This document shows positions 26,501 to 40,060 of a stretch of 64,000 nucleotides of DNA, piece by piece (the stretch's first letter is position 1; each line of letters opens with the position of its first letter). The position numbers and the translations under genes were made by a program. The DNA is from Karalla daura (taxonomy: Eukaryota > Chordata > Actinopteri > Chaetodontiformes > Leiognathidae): assembly GCA_029224185.1 (NCBI GenBank), contig CM055196.1, positions 7,901,589 to 7,965,588 on the forward strand, in the 5' to 3' direction. The notes under the pieces were generated by a model that did no database searches, was not told where the DNA came from, and worked only from the letters and a program-made list of their open reading frames with translations.

Positions 26501-27079
26501 GGAGCACAAAGAGAAAAAAAAATACAAGGAGGCCACATATCAAGTCATAATATTGATTTATTTTTAGAAATCTGCAATGAAGCTCCATGTCACACATCCC
26601 TGCTAAACTTGATCTTAGGGTAACTGAAACACTGCAGTCTCAAAGATGGAGAAAGATATTTTAAAAATGTGAAGTGGCTTCACATTATTGAAAGGTCTGC
26701 GGCTGAATGCAAAACTTTCCACACATATCGATTGATTAAAACAAATCCTGAGGGCTGTACAAAAACTGTGAGCAACAGCTTTTCAGGTTTGACAAAACAG
26801 TAAAGCGCTGCAATACCAAAGTCCATAGGCGATAGCATAATGCACTCTTTTTTTTTTAGTTTGACTATCACTATAAACTGTGATATTTCTAATGTGAGCT
26901 AAAAGACATGGCTGACTTTGTTGTGACAGAGGGGCAGTAGAACAAGAGGGGTGCAAATAAATAAGAGAATAGGAAAAGACTATTCCCAAGTGTAGTTAAA
27001 AATGAATTAATTAAATGTGCAAACCAGTCAATTTTTTCAAGAATGATGGCCCAAAATAAAAATATGTCAACCACAAAGT

Positions 27080-27165
27080 CAGTCTGACTGGGTTTTGAAC
27101 CCTGGACCATCACACAGTGAGGCACCAGTGCTAACCACTTCAGCACTATGTCACCCTGCATCCAT
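27080..27165 (+). mobile_element. SINE-like repeat 3' part
   Basis: GGGTTTTGAACCCTGGACCA followed by GTGAGGCACCAGTGCTAACC and ACTTCAGCAC matches the end of the common fish repeat, which resembles a tRNA-type GTTCGAA box region. Confidence 0.55.
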
Positions 27166-27587
27166 TGTTGTTGTAGTTCCTATTATTATCCTATTTGTTA
27201 ACACTGTGTAAAATCAGCACGTACAGGATGCACAAATAGATGAAAAGTCAAGTTTGAAAAACAATAATGCTGAATTGATGCACAAATGATAATTAAAATA
27301 GAGAAAGATTTACTGATGCAAATCACTGTTTTAACGCACTGTGTTGTGCATTGGCTTTTCCATGTACAGGTCTTGGGGATTCTGCTTGTCCTTGTTCTGT
27401 GGCTTGTTGTTTTTTGCTGTGCAGCGGTGCAAGTCAAAATGCATACAATGAGCTGAATAAGTGTAAAAACCTGCTAAAATAGTTGGCGGCCTTGCTGGCA
27501 TTTGAAGTGCACTGAAGCTTTATTTAGGAAGCAGCTGCCTGGGAACTTCTGTTGACCAGCTGTGTTTCTCTGGCTCAGATTCACTGC

Positions 27588-27645
<58 letters not shown>

Positions 27646-27753
27646 GAGAGAGAGAGAGCTTCGTGCTGCTTCAGCAGTTTAAATCAGTGAAGTGTTTCAG
27701 AGCACAGCAAGATGTGACCCATCATCAATCACACACACACACAGCCACCCACT

Positions 27754-27810
<57 letters not shown>

Positions 27811-27919
27811 CACATACTCCTTGACAACAGAGTGTGTCACCAGGCCAAGTGAGGGAAGCAGGTGGTGGGCAGACAGTGTGTGTGTGTGTGTGTGTGTATG
27901 TGTGTGTGTGTGTGTGTGG
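27588..27919. repeat. Cluster of (CA)n, (GA)n and (GT)n tracts
   Basis: (CA)n occupies 27588-27640 with (GA)n to 27658, (CA)n occupies 27752-27808 and (GT)n occupies 27877-27919. The CA and GT tracts are complementary and could pair in a single strand. Confidence 0.95.
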
Positions 27920-28289
27920 CACAGAGCTGTGGCGGGGATGAGACGTGGTCTTTTTCCACTCCACTGTGTTTCCATGCACTGGTAGTTTGCAGTTGCCTGT
28001 ATTTACAGGATGTGTGTGACTGAGTCTGAGGTGGGTGTGTGAGGCAGACTGGAGCGATCACACAGCATCACTGCAGAAATAGAGGGATTGCCTGTCTGTG
28101 ACCTCTGACAGCTGTGATTGGCTGGTGGTGAAATGTTTACCATAATATGGCAACTAAAAGGGACTAAAGTGTCTGACAGAAACAAGATCAGAGGATCAAC
28201 TAAAATGACTGGACTTATAGTCTAATGCAAGGTGAACTAAAAGCCAAGTGAGGTCAACATAGTGTGATAAATAATGCTTTCATGCTATG

Positions 28290-28410
28290 TAGCAGCCTAG
28301 TGGCTTGTCCGCTGCTCTATATAATACTGGTCACCAGTCCGTAGTAGGGCACACAATTCATTCTCACACTCCAGGGGAACAAGTTAGAAAGTAGTTAGAG
28401 TCTGCTTTGT
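28290..28410 (+). mobile_element. Decayed SINE-like repeat fragment
   Basis: GTCACCAGTCCGTAGTAGGG followed by CACACAATTCATTCTCACAC resembles the middle of the same repeat. Confidence 0.4.
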
Positions 28411-29574
28411 CCAAGGTGTGTTTTTTATCAGCCCTGCCAACTGAATGATCATCTATACATCATAGACTATAGATCTATAAAATGTTTCTCCATGATTTCC
28501 TACCTTTTGCAGGTGCAGGCTGTACTCAACGATCACACTTATCATTAAGGTGACATTGAGGCTACATAAACGTGTATAACCATACCAATGTGTAGTGGTT
28601 CGAGGGTGTTGTTTTGTAAATACAAGATGAGTTCACAAATCGGTGCACCTGAGAGAAAACTGCGCAGTTACCCATCTGTCTGGCACATCAGCACCAGGGA
28701 CAGCGGCACGCGTCCATCAGACTGCATGAGAACTCAGCGAGGCCACCGATGCTAACGTACAGCTCAGCATACAGTAACGTACTGATCAATGACTCATTGA
28801 CGGCAGAATGACATATTCATCTCAGCAGAACATCATGTTATCTTTTGTTTTCCTATTGCCACTTCTCAAGCAGCAGCATCTCATACTACAGTGCCATACT
28901 CAGGGAACTGTAGCTGTGCTTCAGCTCTCTCATATCCATTATGTGTAGCTTTTTTTAAAGAATGAACTTACATTTTGAACTGAAACCCTAGATAATGACA
29001 CAATAAATATTTTCATCTTGATTTTGCAGTGGGAAATGATTCCTTATCTGAACAGATGCCGCATGTTACTTTTTGTGACAGAATCTGTGTGTTATCCATT
29101 ACTGAAGTGGGTTCCTTTCAATTGTTTGTCCCCATGGGATAATTCAAGTGAAGAGCACTGGAAACACTTCAATAAACCAATTGCCTGAACAGGGACTTGT
29201 ATCCTGGAGCCTTCAATTAGAAAATTGAGAACTTGACAGACAAAACAGCAAAGACAAAAACAGGGATGTGGTGTTGAATTGTACTACTGTAGTTTCTTGT
29301 ATCTGACATTCCAATATCCTACCAGCCCACAGACACACCAAGTCAGAGATGTGGGAAAAAACCCATCTCAAGAGAGAGAAACCATTTCTGAACAGAAGGG
29401 AAGATTTGTGACCCACTCATGTTTTACATACTGATTTCCCCAGGATCGCTCTAAATCAAAGGTTATCAAAGAACGGCCCGTGGGCCCCTGGCTCTAAAAT
29501 AATAGCCACGTACTTGCAATAGCTTTGCTAATGACTCCACAGAGGAAATCCAGGGCGTCCCTACCATCCAGTCA

Positions 29575-29660
29575 GAGCTGAAGAGGCTTCATGGATGAGA
29601 GGTGAAACATCTTCAGTCCAGAGGCCATGATGAGTCTGCAACACCTTGGATTCATGTTGC
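29575..29660 (+). mobile_element. Dispersed retroelement 3' fragment
   Basis: GAGGCTTCATGGATGAGAGG followed by TGAAACATCTTCAGTCC resembles a block common in fish genomes. A reverse-orientation copy lies at 32428-32462. The family is not certain. Confidence 0.45.
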
Positions 29661-29987
29661 ATATTGTAGAAGGCTTTTTTAATCTCTTTTGTGATGTTAC
29701 TTAAATGTTCTAAAAAGACAAAAATTCTGTTTGTAATAGATAATCAATTCGATTTATAATTATGTCCCAGGCATAAGTTAAGCTGGTTTTACAATTAGTT
29801 GGTAGGAGGTGGTAGTAAGTTAGTTGGTTGGTAAGCTTGTTGTTCCTGTGTGATTTGCCCATTGGAGACAATAACAGCAGCAGCGGGTTCTGTTAATGAG
29901 AAGCTCTTTATGTGGCTGTTTTTTATTGTTGGTTATTATTATTTTACTTCACACCTTCCAGTGAACAGCTGTTCTCCATTTGCTGGT

Positions 29988-29988
<1 letters not shown>

Positions 29989-30054
<66 letters not shown>
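29989..30054. repeat. (GT)n microsatellite
   Basis: About 32 GT units. Confidence 0.95.
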
Positions 30055-30056
<2 letters not shown>

Positions 30057-30496
30057 AGTATGTCTGTCTGGAGTCAGATGGACTGCGGATGAAGAATCTG
30101 ATGTGTGGGTCATTGCTTCTGTCTGACTGACGTGTCGTAGCTGCCTGCGCTGTTCGGCTTGTTTATCGTGTTTTTATTGTCTTTTGTAATTAACAACAGC
30201 TTTATGATCACAGGAAAGTAGACTGGCCCGGTTGTTCTTTTCTGTCTTTAATGAGCCAGAGATTGCTGTTATTATCGTCTGTGTTGTTTCTTCAGCTCAC
30301 ACATTTCTAATGAACAGCTGCTCTACGTCTGAGAGTGCTAGCCAGCACACAACCCGCACGCACCCACACATGCACACACCAAACTCGTTACTCACCTACG
30401 AGTTATTCAAATATTTGATCCATTAGAAGACACACATCTCTATACATATATACCTATTTATTTGTAAATGAATATTCACAAGAGCTCCGAGTGTTA

Positions 30497-30505
30497 CCCC
30501 CCCCC

Positions 30506-30536
<31 letters not shown>

Positions 30537-30542
30537 ACACAC
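30497..30542. repeat. Poly(C) run followed by (AC)n
   Basis: About 26 C residues are directly joined to about ten AC units, an i-motif/G-quadruplex-prone tract that may also be misassembled. Confidence 0.93.
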
Positions 30543-31111
30543 AGCAATTAATCAGTTCTTATACATTTATATATCTCGGACACGTCAGATTTGCAGGTAA
30601 GGTTCATTTACTTCCCTGTCCTCACCTTCTTCCTGGACTTGTATATTGGATAGAAGGATAAGGATTAGAAAAGTGTGGCACTTATTCTACATTGTAATTT
30701 ACAACATATCAAATTACCTGATGTTTTGTCACAATACCATTTCATTTAGTCATTTGGTCTCTTCAGGGAGAACAGCTGGTGTTTTATGTGCTTCTTGTAG
30801 CTGTTGATAATAGGGATGGCATTAAACAGTACACTCTACAATGTTCCCCCAGTTATTTAAGATGTTGCTTGTGATTTCTGTGACACTTCAATCAAATATA
30901 ATATGCATACAATTAAAAGAAGAAATTTGGTGATGAATTAATTTACTTTGGTGATTATCTTTCTAAATTCCATGGTGGTACTTTCAGTTTTTACAGAAAT
31001 CAAAGTAAGTTGGATATAAGCACAAAGAGACCCTGCCATTTTGTACAAAGGGGGTAAAATTATAGATGGATAGAAAAACAGTCTTCAATATCATCCACAG
31101 CTCATTCTCAC

Positions 31112-31230
31112 CATGTCTGCATAGGTTTTCTCTGGCAACTCCAGTTTCTCTCCATAGTCCAACAGTTTATGTTTAAAGGCCAGTTGGAGACTCGCCCTTA
31201 GGTGAGAGTGATCGTTTCTAAGTCTTGTTT
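31112..31230 (-). other. Weak candidate coding exon, unidentified
   Basis: On the minus strand an acceptor-like CCTACAG is followed by 119 bp of open frame. The frame runs TRLRNDHSHLRASLQLAFKH then KLLDYGEKLELPEKTYADM, ending exactly at donor-like GTGAGA. The phases (1 in, 0 out) are self-consistent and the composition looks protein-like. I do not recognise the family. A minus-strand gene left of dnajc24 would fit the head-to-head DCDC1/DNAJC24 arrangement of tetrapods, but I see no doublecortin motif. Chance is a real alternative. Confidence 0.25.
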
Positions 31231-33336
31231 CTGTAGGTTTTGGGACATTTTGGATTTCTCTGGACACCGACATACATGGTGCATAGTGTTGGGAAGAACT
31301 CAACTGTCATTAACCGCAGCTTCCAAATGAGCACAGAATTAGATCAACACCTCTGGCACAGTGTCGACAAAAAGCCTCACAAAGTCAATCTTAATTTCAG
31401 GGCAGTTTTGGTGAACTGCAGAGACCGGAGTATTTAATAAAGTGGAAACTACAGCCCCCCAGTTTGACAATGAATATTTTTTCACTCGACTAATTGAGCC
31501 TTAATTCTCCCAAAATGAAGAAATAATGAACTGCACAACAATGTCTGTCAGCCCGTATCTCCTCCCTCCCCCTCCCCACTCCCTCAGCTTCTCGTTAAAG
31601 AGCCATAAGTGAGTGACAGACAGGAAGTCAGACCATAAAGGTGTCATTGTGTCACCTCATCGCTTCTGTTCCCATTTCAATTAACAGATCGCTCCTGGTC
31701 TGGATTGTTAGGACAGATTTCCCAGCATGTGGTCCAGCGCTGCTCTTTCCTGGCTGCTGTTTCAGGGGTTTGGCAGTGGAATTCGGCGATGATGATCTTG
31801 GCTTTCATACTCATCATTTCACAAAGTAGAATCACATCCCAATTACATGCTATCTCTTGTTATTCATTCGGTGCTGCTTTTTTCAAAGGTAGTGGATGCA
31901 GCCTGACAAATGGATGGGTCTGCCATGGTGACTCTTCATTGTTTGGTATTTTAATCTAAATGCTGATGAAACTGAACAAAAGGTTTTCTGTCACAGTGAA
32001 CAAAATCCCAAGGTTATTTTTGCATTGTTTCTATTGCACCATTTAGCCACCTTCTTCTGATCCTACAGTTTACTAGAAGAATATGACCTTTTTATTCCCT
32101 GCTTTTTAATCAACAAGACTATGGTATGACATATCTTAATCTGTTAAGAGTCTGTTACTTTCTAATGGTGTAATAGTAGTATAGTAATAGTATAACAAGT
32201 CTATCAAGCATATAGAGATCATCTAGTCTGTTAACATTTCATTAACACTTACAAAAAGTAATGGCCTCACATAGACGTGTGTGAAGGAGGAAAATGGAAG
32301 TGAAAATCAAAGTGACACATCATATGTGTAAAATCAAATACAGGTAATAGATATATGTATTGTGTTACTATGGCGCAAAGTGAGAATATGGTTTCCATTC
32401 TTTTTAAAACTGCATTGAAATAGTGTTGCAGTGAAGATGTTTCACTTCTCATCCATGAGGTTTTTCATTTCTTGGCAGGCTGGTGGGGAAGCCCAGGATT
32501 TCACCTCTGTGGCGTCATTGAAGTAGCTGTTGTGGGTCCCTCGCTGTTGTTCAAAGTGATTGAGAACACCTGAGGTCTGCTGTAAATAACCGGAATGACT
32601 CTAAACAATAGCCAGGTACGAACAAAGTCTATAAAAACCTGGGTTGCCCAAATAGTCAGTCAGATATAAAGACACCGCTTGAAAAAGAAATGAACGACCT
32701 ATAATAAGTCTAAGTCTAAATTGTAACTTGCCACAAGGCTACAACTCAGTCAGTGACTTGATTGAATGAGAATATCCAACAAACATTTATCATTCATTCC
32801 AAAACAGGTAAGGAAGAAATGAGTGAAAGAAAGTCTCGTTTTAGGAGGCGGAACTGAGGCGGGCCACGAACAGTCTGGTTTCAGGGGGACTCATTTCATG
32901 GTCGGACACCATGCCGTCCCTGGGGTGACAAACAGCACCAGTCTGCAGGTATGTGGAGAGCTTCACACTCAAAACACACACTGCGATTAAGACAGGACAG
33001 GAGGGCAAAATAAATCCTCAGTAACATGACTTTGTCAGCTCATCTCTGAGAGGTTTGATCAGCGTTGCGTCGCTGACTCACGGGGGCTTCCTTCGTTACA
33101 GGAAACAACAATAAGCAGTAAAACATCATGGTAAATAACCTATTTTAACTAACCTCCTGGCACCATGTCACCCTGTCGTTTCTAGTCTAGTTTACGATAC
33201 GATAAGATACGTTTTCAGCAATGGCGACTTGTTAGTATAAGGCAGCACGGTGCCCCAGTCCTTCCTGTTGATCCTGCCAGAAGGTGTGTCAGATATTTGT
33301 GCATCGGGCCAATCTCAGTGTTGTGTCGGAGCAGGG
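31231..33336. other. Upstream region of dnajc24
   Basis: Unique sequence plus a decayed retroelement at 32.4-32.6 kb. The promoter of dnajc24 should lie in about the last 500 bp, which include GCGTTGCGTCGCTGACTCAC near 33062; no TATA box is evident. Confidence 0.4.
32425..32640 (-). mobile_element. Dispersed retroelement fragment, reverse orientation
   Basis: The reverse complement of 32428-32462 reads CCTCATGGATGAGAAGTGAA then ACATCTTCACTGCAAC, the same block as at 29.6 kb. The adjoining AACAATAGCCAGGTACGAAC resembles sequence beside the other copy. Confidence 0.45.
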
Positions 33337-36002
<2,666 letters not shown>

Positions 36003-36544
36003 ATAGATATTTAAATAACTTATTGTTTATTTGGATTTAAGTGGGGCACATGACATTCAATACACACACTCATTCGTTTGATGTCATACACTGTTTCTTC
36101 ATCAGGATGTGAAATCTTAAGAAGCATTACTTTATCAGTGTCCTGTATTACTGCTGTGCTCACTTCAGTGAATGATCTGAATACTTCACCCACATCTTGC
36201 AAAGACTCTTTTTCTCATGAGATGACCAAAACATTGTCGTGGTCCTGTTTAACACGTTTGTCTTATACACACTTGAGCGTGTGCGCTGTCAGACTTTCCT
36301 AGTTCAGTGGGTGGAGGTCGTCGGGTGGAGCGGTGGCACCACTGTGGGGATTGTTCGGAGGTAATGTGATGCTGGAGCAGTCGAGGGTTAGGGTCTGTCC
36401 TCAGAAGGGAAGAGGTGTGAGCTCTTACCCAGGCAGAGTGAGGGGCGTGTGTGCACTCTGGGGTCTCGGCTGCATGTCTGAACCTGCCATCGATGCTGCT
36501 GGGAAGCACCGGTTGCCAGAAAGGAGACGTGGAGACGTGGCTAA

Positions 36545-36577
<33 letters not shown>

Positions 36578-38189
36578 ATGTTGGAGCACAGCTGATTGTC
36601 CCCTCACGTCTCAGGATCACCCTCAGGTGTATCGTCACACTTTGGATGTGTTAGATTAATGTGCACGCCGGGCATCAGAGGGACATTTTTAAAAGTAGAT
36701 TGGATTTTATTTAATTACATTTTCTCGTCCTTGGGGAAGTGATCTGTATTTCAGAGGAAAAGCAAATTGGGTTAAAATGACATCAATGCTAATAATATTC
36801 AAATCAACATTTGCTGGTAAATTGCAACCAAATAACCAAATCATTCAATGAGGAATATAACCATTTCCAACCTAATTTCTTCTATATCGACCATATCATT
36901 TAAAATGGAGCATTACTCTTAATTTACAATAATGAACAAATTCCTGAGTGTTTTCATAAAGCCAGAACAATAAGTGAGAGCTCCTTTTTCTCCTAATTAA
37001 TCATCAGAGATGTTTGAGTGAAAGCTGCCAGGAACATAAAAGCTCAGAGTAAAATCGGGGGTGGGAAAAAAAAAGTGAATCATTTGTGTGATCAAACTAT
37101 ATCCTATGACCCTGAAAAAATTAGCCTGTGCCTGCCTGGGGGCCCTGACCCCCGGGTGGAGAAGCGGTGCCCTAAATGACAGAGCTATTCTCCTCTCTGC
37201 GGGGCTGCGACAGACACACAAAGGGATAAAGGCTGGTAATGACTCTGCTCCCTCTCTGGTCACTCAGCCTGTAAAGGTCACAGCTGACAGAAGCTCCGAG
37301 AGATGATCATCTCCCGTCTATTATCCCCCCTAATCCATCCATCCATCCGTCCAGACATACCTGCCCCCCCCCCCCCCCTCAGAGAGGAGGGGCACAATGC
37401 AGAAGTGGGGTGGAGGGCAGGGAAAGTTGGGCTTTTGACATCTGAGCACCTCTAAATATTTCCTCTGTGGTGAATTGGCGAGAGTGGTCAGCGGCGTTTA
37501 GAGGTGTGGGGCAGGGTCCACTGACACACTAAAGGTGGGGTGGCGGGTGTACATTTGTGTGTGTGTGTGTGTTTTTTGAGGAGGGGGGGGCTTGGGGGTG
37601 ACAGCTGATGTTTAAATGAGGGGTTGGTTGAATATTGATGTGACAGACACAGGGATGGTGATGGGCTATGCTGGGACACACAAATCACTTTCAGCAGCTC
37701 ACCACCTACAATTAGAATGCGTTAGATCACTTGCTACAAAGCACCCGCCCCAACCAGGGACCCCGCCCTATCCCGGGACCCGGCCCTCTCTCTTCATACA
37801 CTGTAAAATGTGGGGATCAATGACTAAAATCAACTCATTCACACAGTTTTTATCTGTTACAAGAACTTGGGTGTTATATTTGTTCATTTTTGAGCTTTGG
37901 TGACATCTTTTGAAGCATCGAGCTGGTTATGGTTTAATATTAGTAACAATATTGATAAGTTAATAGGTGAGCTCTAAGACGGGCAACAGGTCAAGATGCA
38001 AAAGCCAGTCAGGTAGTTTAGAAATTGTCCAGGTTAGCACACTGAATTTAAGGGAAATTAAAAAACGATGGCTCAGATTTTTGTATTCTTGAAGCTTGAA
38101 CATTACTAGCTCGTAAAAGCGGCTGCTTTTTGACAAATTCAAAAAAGAGAGCATAGAGTTTTGTGTGTTCCCTACATGTCTGCATGTCC

Positions 38190-38310
38190 AGACACTCTGG
38201 TTTCACCACATACATTTTCAGGTCAACTTGAGACTCTAAACTGCCCCTATGTGGGAGTGAAATGTGTGTGCGATGTACTGGTGACCTGCCCTCTCAGTAT
38301 GGACTAAAGG
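38190..38310 (+). mobile_element. Decayed SINE-like repeat fragment
   Basis: It contains CAACTTGAGACTCTAAACTG and GATGTACTGGTGACCTGCCC, resembling the internal part of the same dispersed repeat. Confidence 0.4.
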
Positions 38311-38889
38311 GTTTCATTGAGTGTGAATAAGTTGAATTTTGAATGAGGAAAACTGAAGCGTAAATCAAACTAACCACTGTTGTTCAGGCAGCCTGTTTGC
38401 TCCATGTTTTTACAGTGCATCTCGTCCCTCTGTTCCAAACCCTGCTCTCTATCCTGCAATTAGAGCCCTTAGATCACTTTCTGTCTTCTACCCCCTGCCT
38501 ATGCTCTGCCTCTCTCTTCTCTGGCCACCTGCAAATAAACCTATTTAGTCCGGTCTCTCACTGCTGATACACATTCTGTGTCAGTCTGCCTCTGTCTCTA
38601 CGTCTGTTTGGGCGGCTTGATTTCACCCTTTAGGAAATGATGATTTTTTTTTCTAATTTCCTATAATTCTTGGTCTTTGCTCTCAAAAGTTGTTTAAAAT
38701 AAGACAACATAATAACATACAATTATATAGTAGATGTAATGATAGATTTAAATACATACACTGCAGACCTACTTTCATTCTCTTATGAACATTCTCACAA
38801 TTAAACAAACAATAAGATTTTTGAATAACGTCCATACATTTACATTGCTAGCGAAGCTGACGTTTTCATCCAGTGTGCTAACAGTGATG

Positions 38890-39020
38890 AATGGTTTCCA
38901 CTGTCACCTTCTCTGGTTTCCTCCCACAGTCCAAAAACATGCATTTTCAGCTTGATTGGACACTCTAAATTGCTCATCGGTGTGAGTGAGACCTGCGAAG
39001 CAGTGGTAACTTGTATTCCC
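38890..39020 (+). mobile_element. SINE-like repeat fragment
   Basis: GTTTCCTCCCACAGTCCAAA is followed by AACATGCA and GATTGGACACTCTAAATTGC, matching the internal box of the common fish repeat. A second similar fragment, more decayed, lies at about 38190-38310. Confidence 0.55.
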
Positions 39021-39170
39021 TGCCCTTTGCCCTACGTGTGCTGGAGCCACCAGCGAACACAAAGCAGGTAAGGTAGTGAATGGCTGGGTGAATGTTAACA
39101 TTTGACAGTGCTACTCTGCTCCTTGGAGCCCAGATTGAAGTCCTGGTCCCCAAGTCTCCTGGCCCCACTG

Positions 39171-39227
39171 AGACTGAAAAACAAGAGGTGTGAACCCAGT
39201 GGCTTCCCACCTCTTGTTTTTCAGTCT
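39171..39227. repeat. Perfect 20-bp inverted repeat with 17-nt loop
   Basis: AGACTGAAAAACAAGAGGTG at 39171-39190 is exactly reverse-complemented at 39208-39227. Pairing extends outward imperfectly for about seven more bases. It could be a MITE end, a miRNA-like hairpin or a fold-back. Confidence 0.9.
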
Positions 39228-39550
39228 CTGTGAGCCATCAGCTGTACATCTTATTATTCCTGCTATGTCTGTGCTGACACAGAGCCAGCTCCTCAGGACC
39301 TGCCTCACTCTGGAGGTATTTGGCTGCAGCTGACCTCCTTGCTGCCTCCTTGTGGAGACACAGTCGATGGGGGCCACCTTTAATGACTGCCTGTCTAACC
39401 TGTTCACCCATTGCACAACTTTCATGGCTTTTGCGTTGGCCCCGCTCCAACTTGTTTGAAACGTGTTGAAAATAAAGTCATCCATCCATTTGTACCTTAA
39501 CAGTGTTGCAGGGGTCTGAACCAGGTCCTTCTTGCTGTGAGACTTCATCC
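39208..39550 (+). mobile_element. Unclassified repeat-like segment
   Basis: It contains GTTGAAAATAAAGTCATCCA, then TCCATTTGTACC and GGTCTGAACCAGGTCCTTCT followed by TGCTGTGAG, the latter typical of the end of the dispersed fish repeat. A minus-strand frame (AARRSAAAKYLQSEAGPEEL) is open for about 145 codons but unrecognised. Confidence 0.3.
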
Positions 39551-39894
39551 ACTTTATTCACATATTCACTTTGGCACCATATTCTGTTCTGTGTGTCTTG
39601 TACATGTGAACTGTGTACTGCAAATAAATACAATCAATTCAATTCAATTTCAATTAGATTTCAAATATTCAATGATCATACATTTCAGTATTGATTTCCA
39701 AAGATGATCATACTGCTTTTAAAAAGTTCCATTGTAAAGGATGTTTGTAGATTCCTCAAAAAAGAAAGAGAAATTTAAATTCAAGTTTTTGATAAAACTT
39801 AATAAGTGTACTTCATGAAATCATGCATTTAAGACACAGAACAGAATAACATTATTTGTTAACATGTAATTGTCTCTCAGGCCTCTCAACCTCA

Positions 39895-40060
39895 GAGCCA
39901 CCTTGTTAATAAAAACTAATGTCCCATTGGGTGCTGGCTAATTGGCTGTAGCAGATAAGACCTCAGAGACGCTCAGACCTTGTCAACTCATTAACACATT
40001 GATAGCTTGTTATTAACTTCAAGCTTTTTTAGCTCCTTAGCTTGATAAATGACCAAGCAA
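39895..40060. promoter_or_regulatory. Enhancer-like non-coding block (candidate)
   Basis: Unique sequence with CTAATGTCCCATTGGGTGCT, GGCTAATTGGCTG and GCAGATAAGA (GATA-type). Candidate pax6-landscape element; conservation is untested. Confidence 0.28.

Larger units (their letters stand above)
24641..31111. other. AT-rich non-coding block with decayed repeats
   Basis: Contains the SINE-like and microsatellite features listed separately. No coding exons were recognised. Confidence 0.5.

Noticed and set aside
33238..33265. GGCAGCACGGTGCC as a SINE-like repeat end
   Set aside because: Too short and without the rest of the repeat consensus.
39111..39548. 145-codon minus-strand frame
   Set aside because: It overlaps repeat-like DNA and a perfect hairpin, and shows no domain I recognise.
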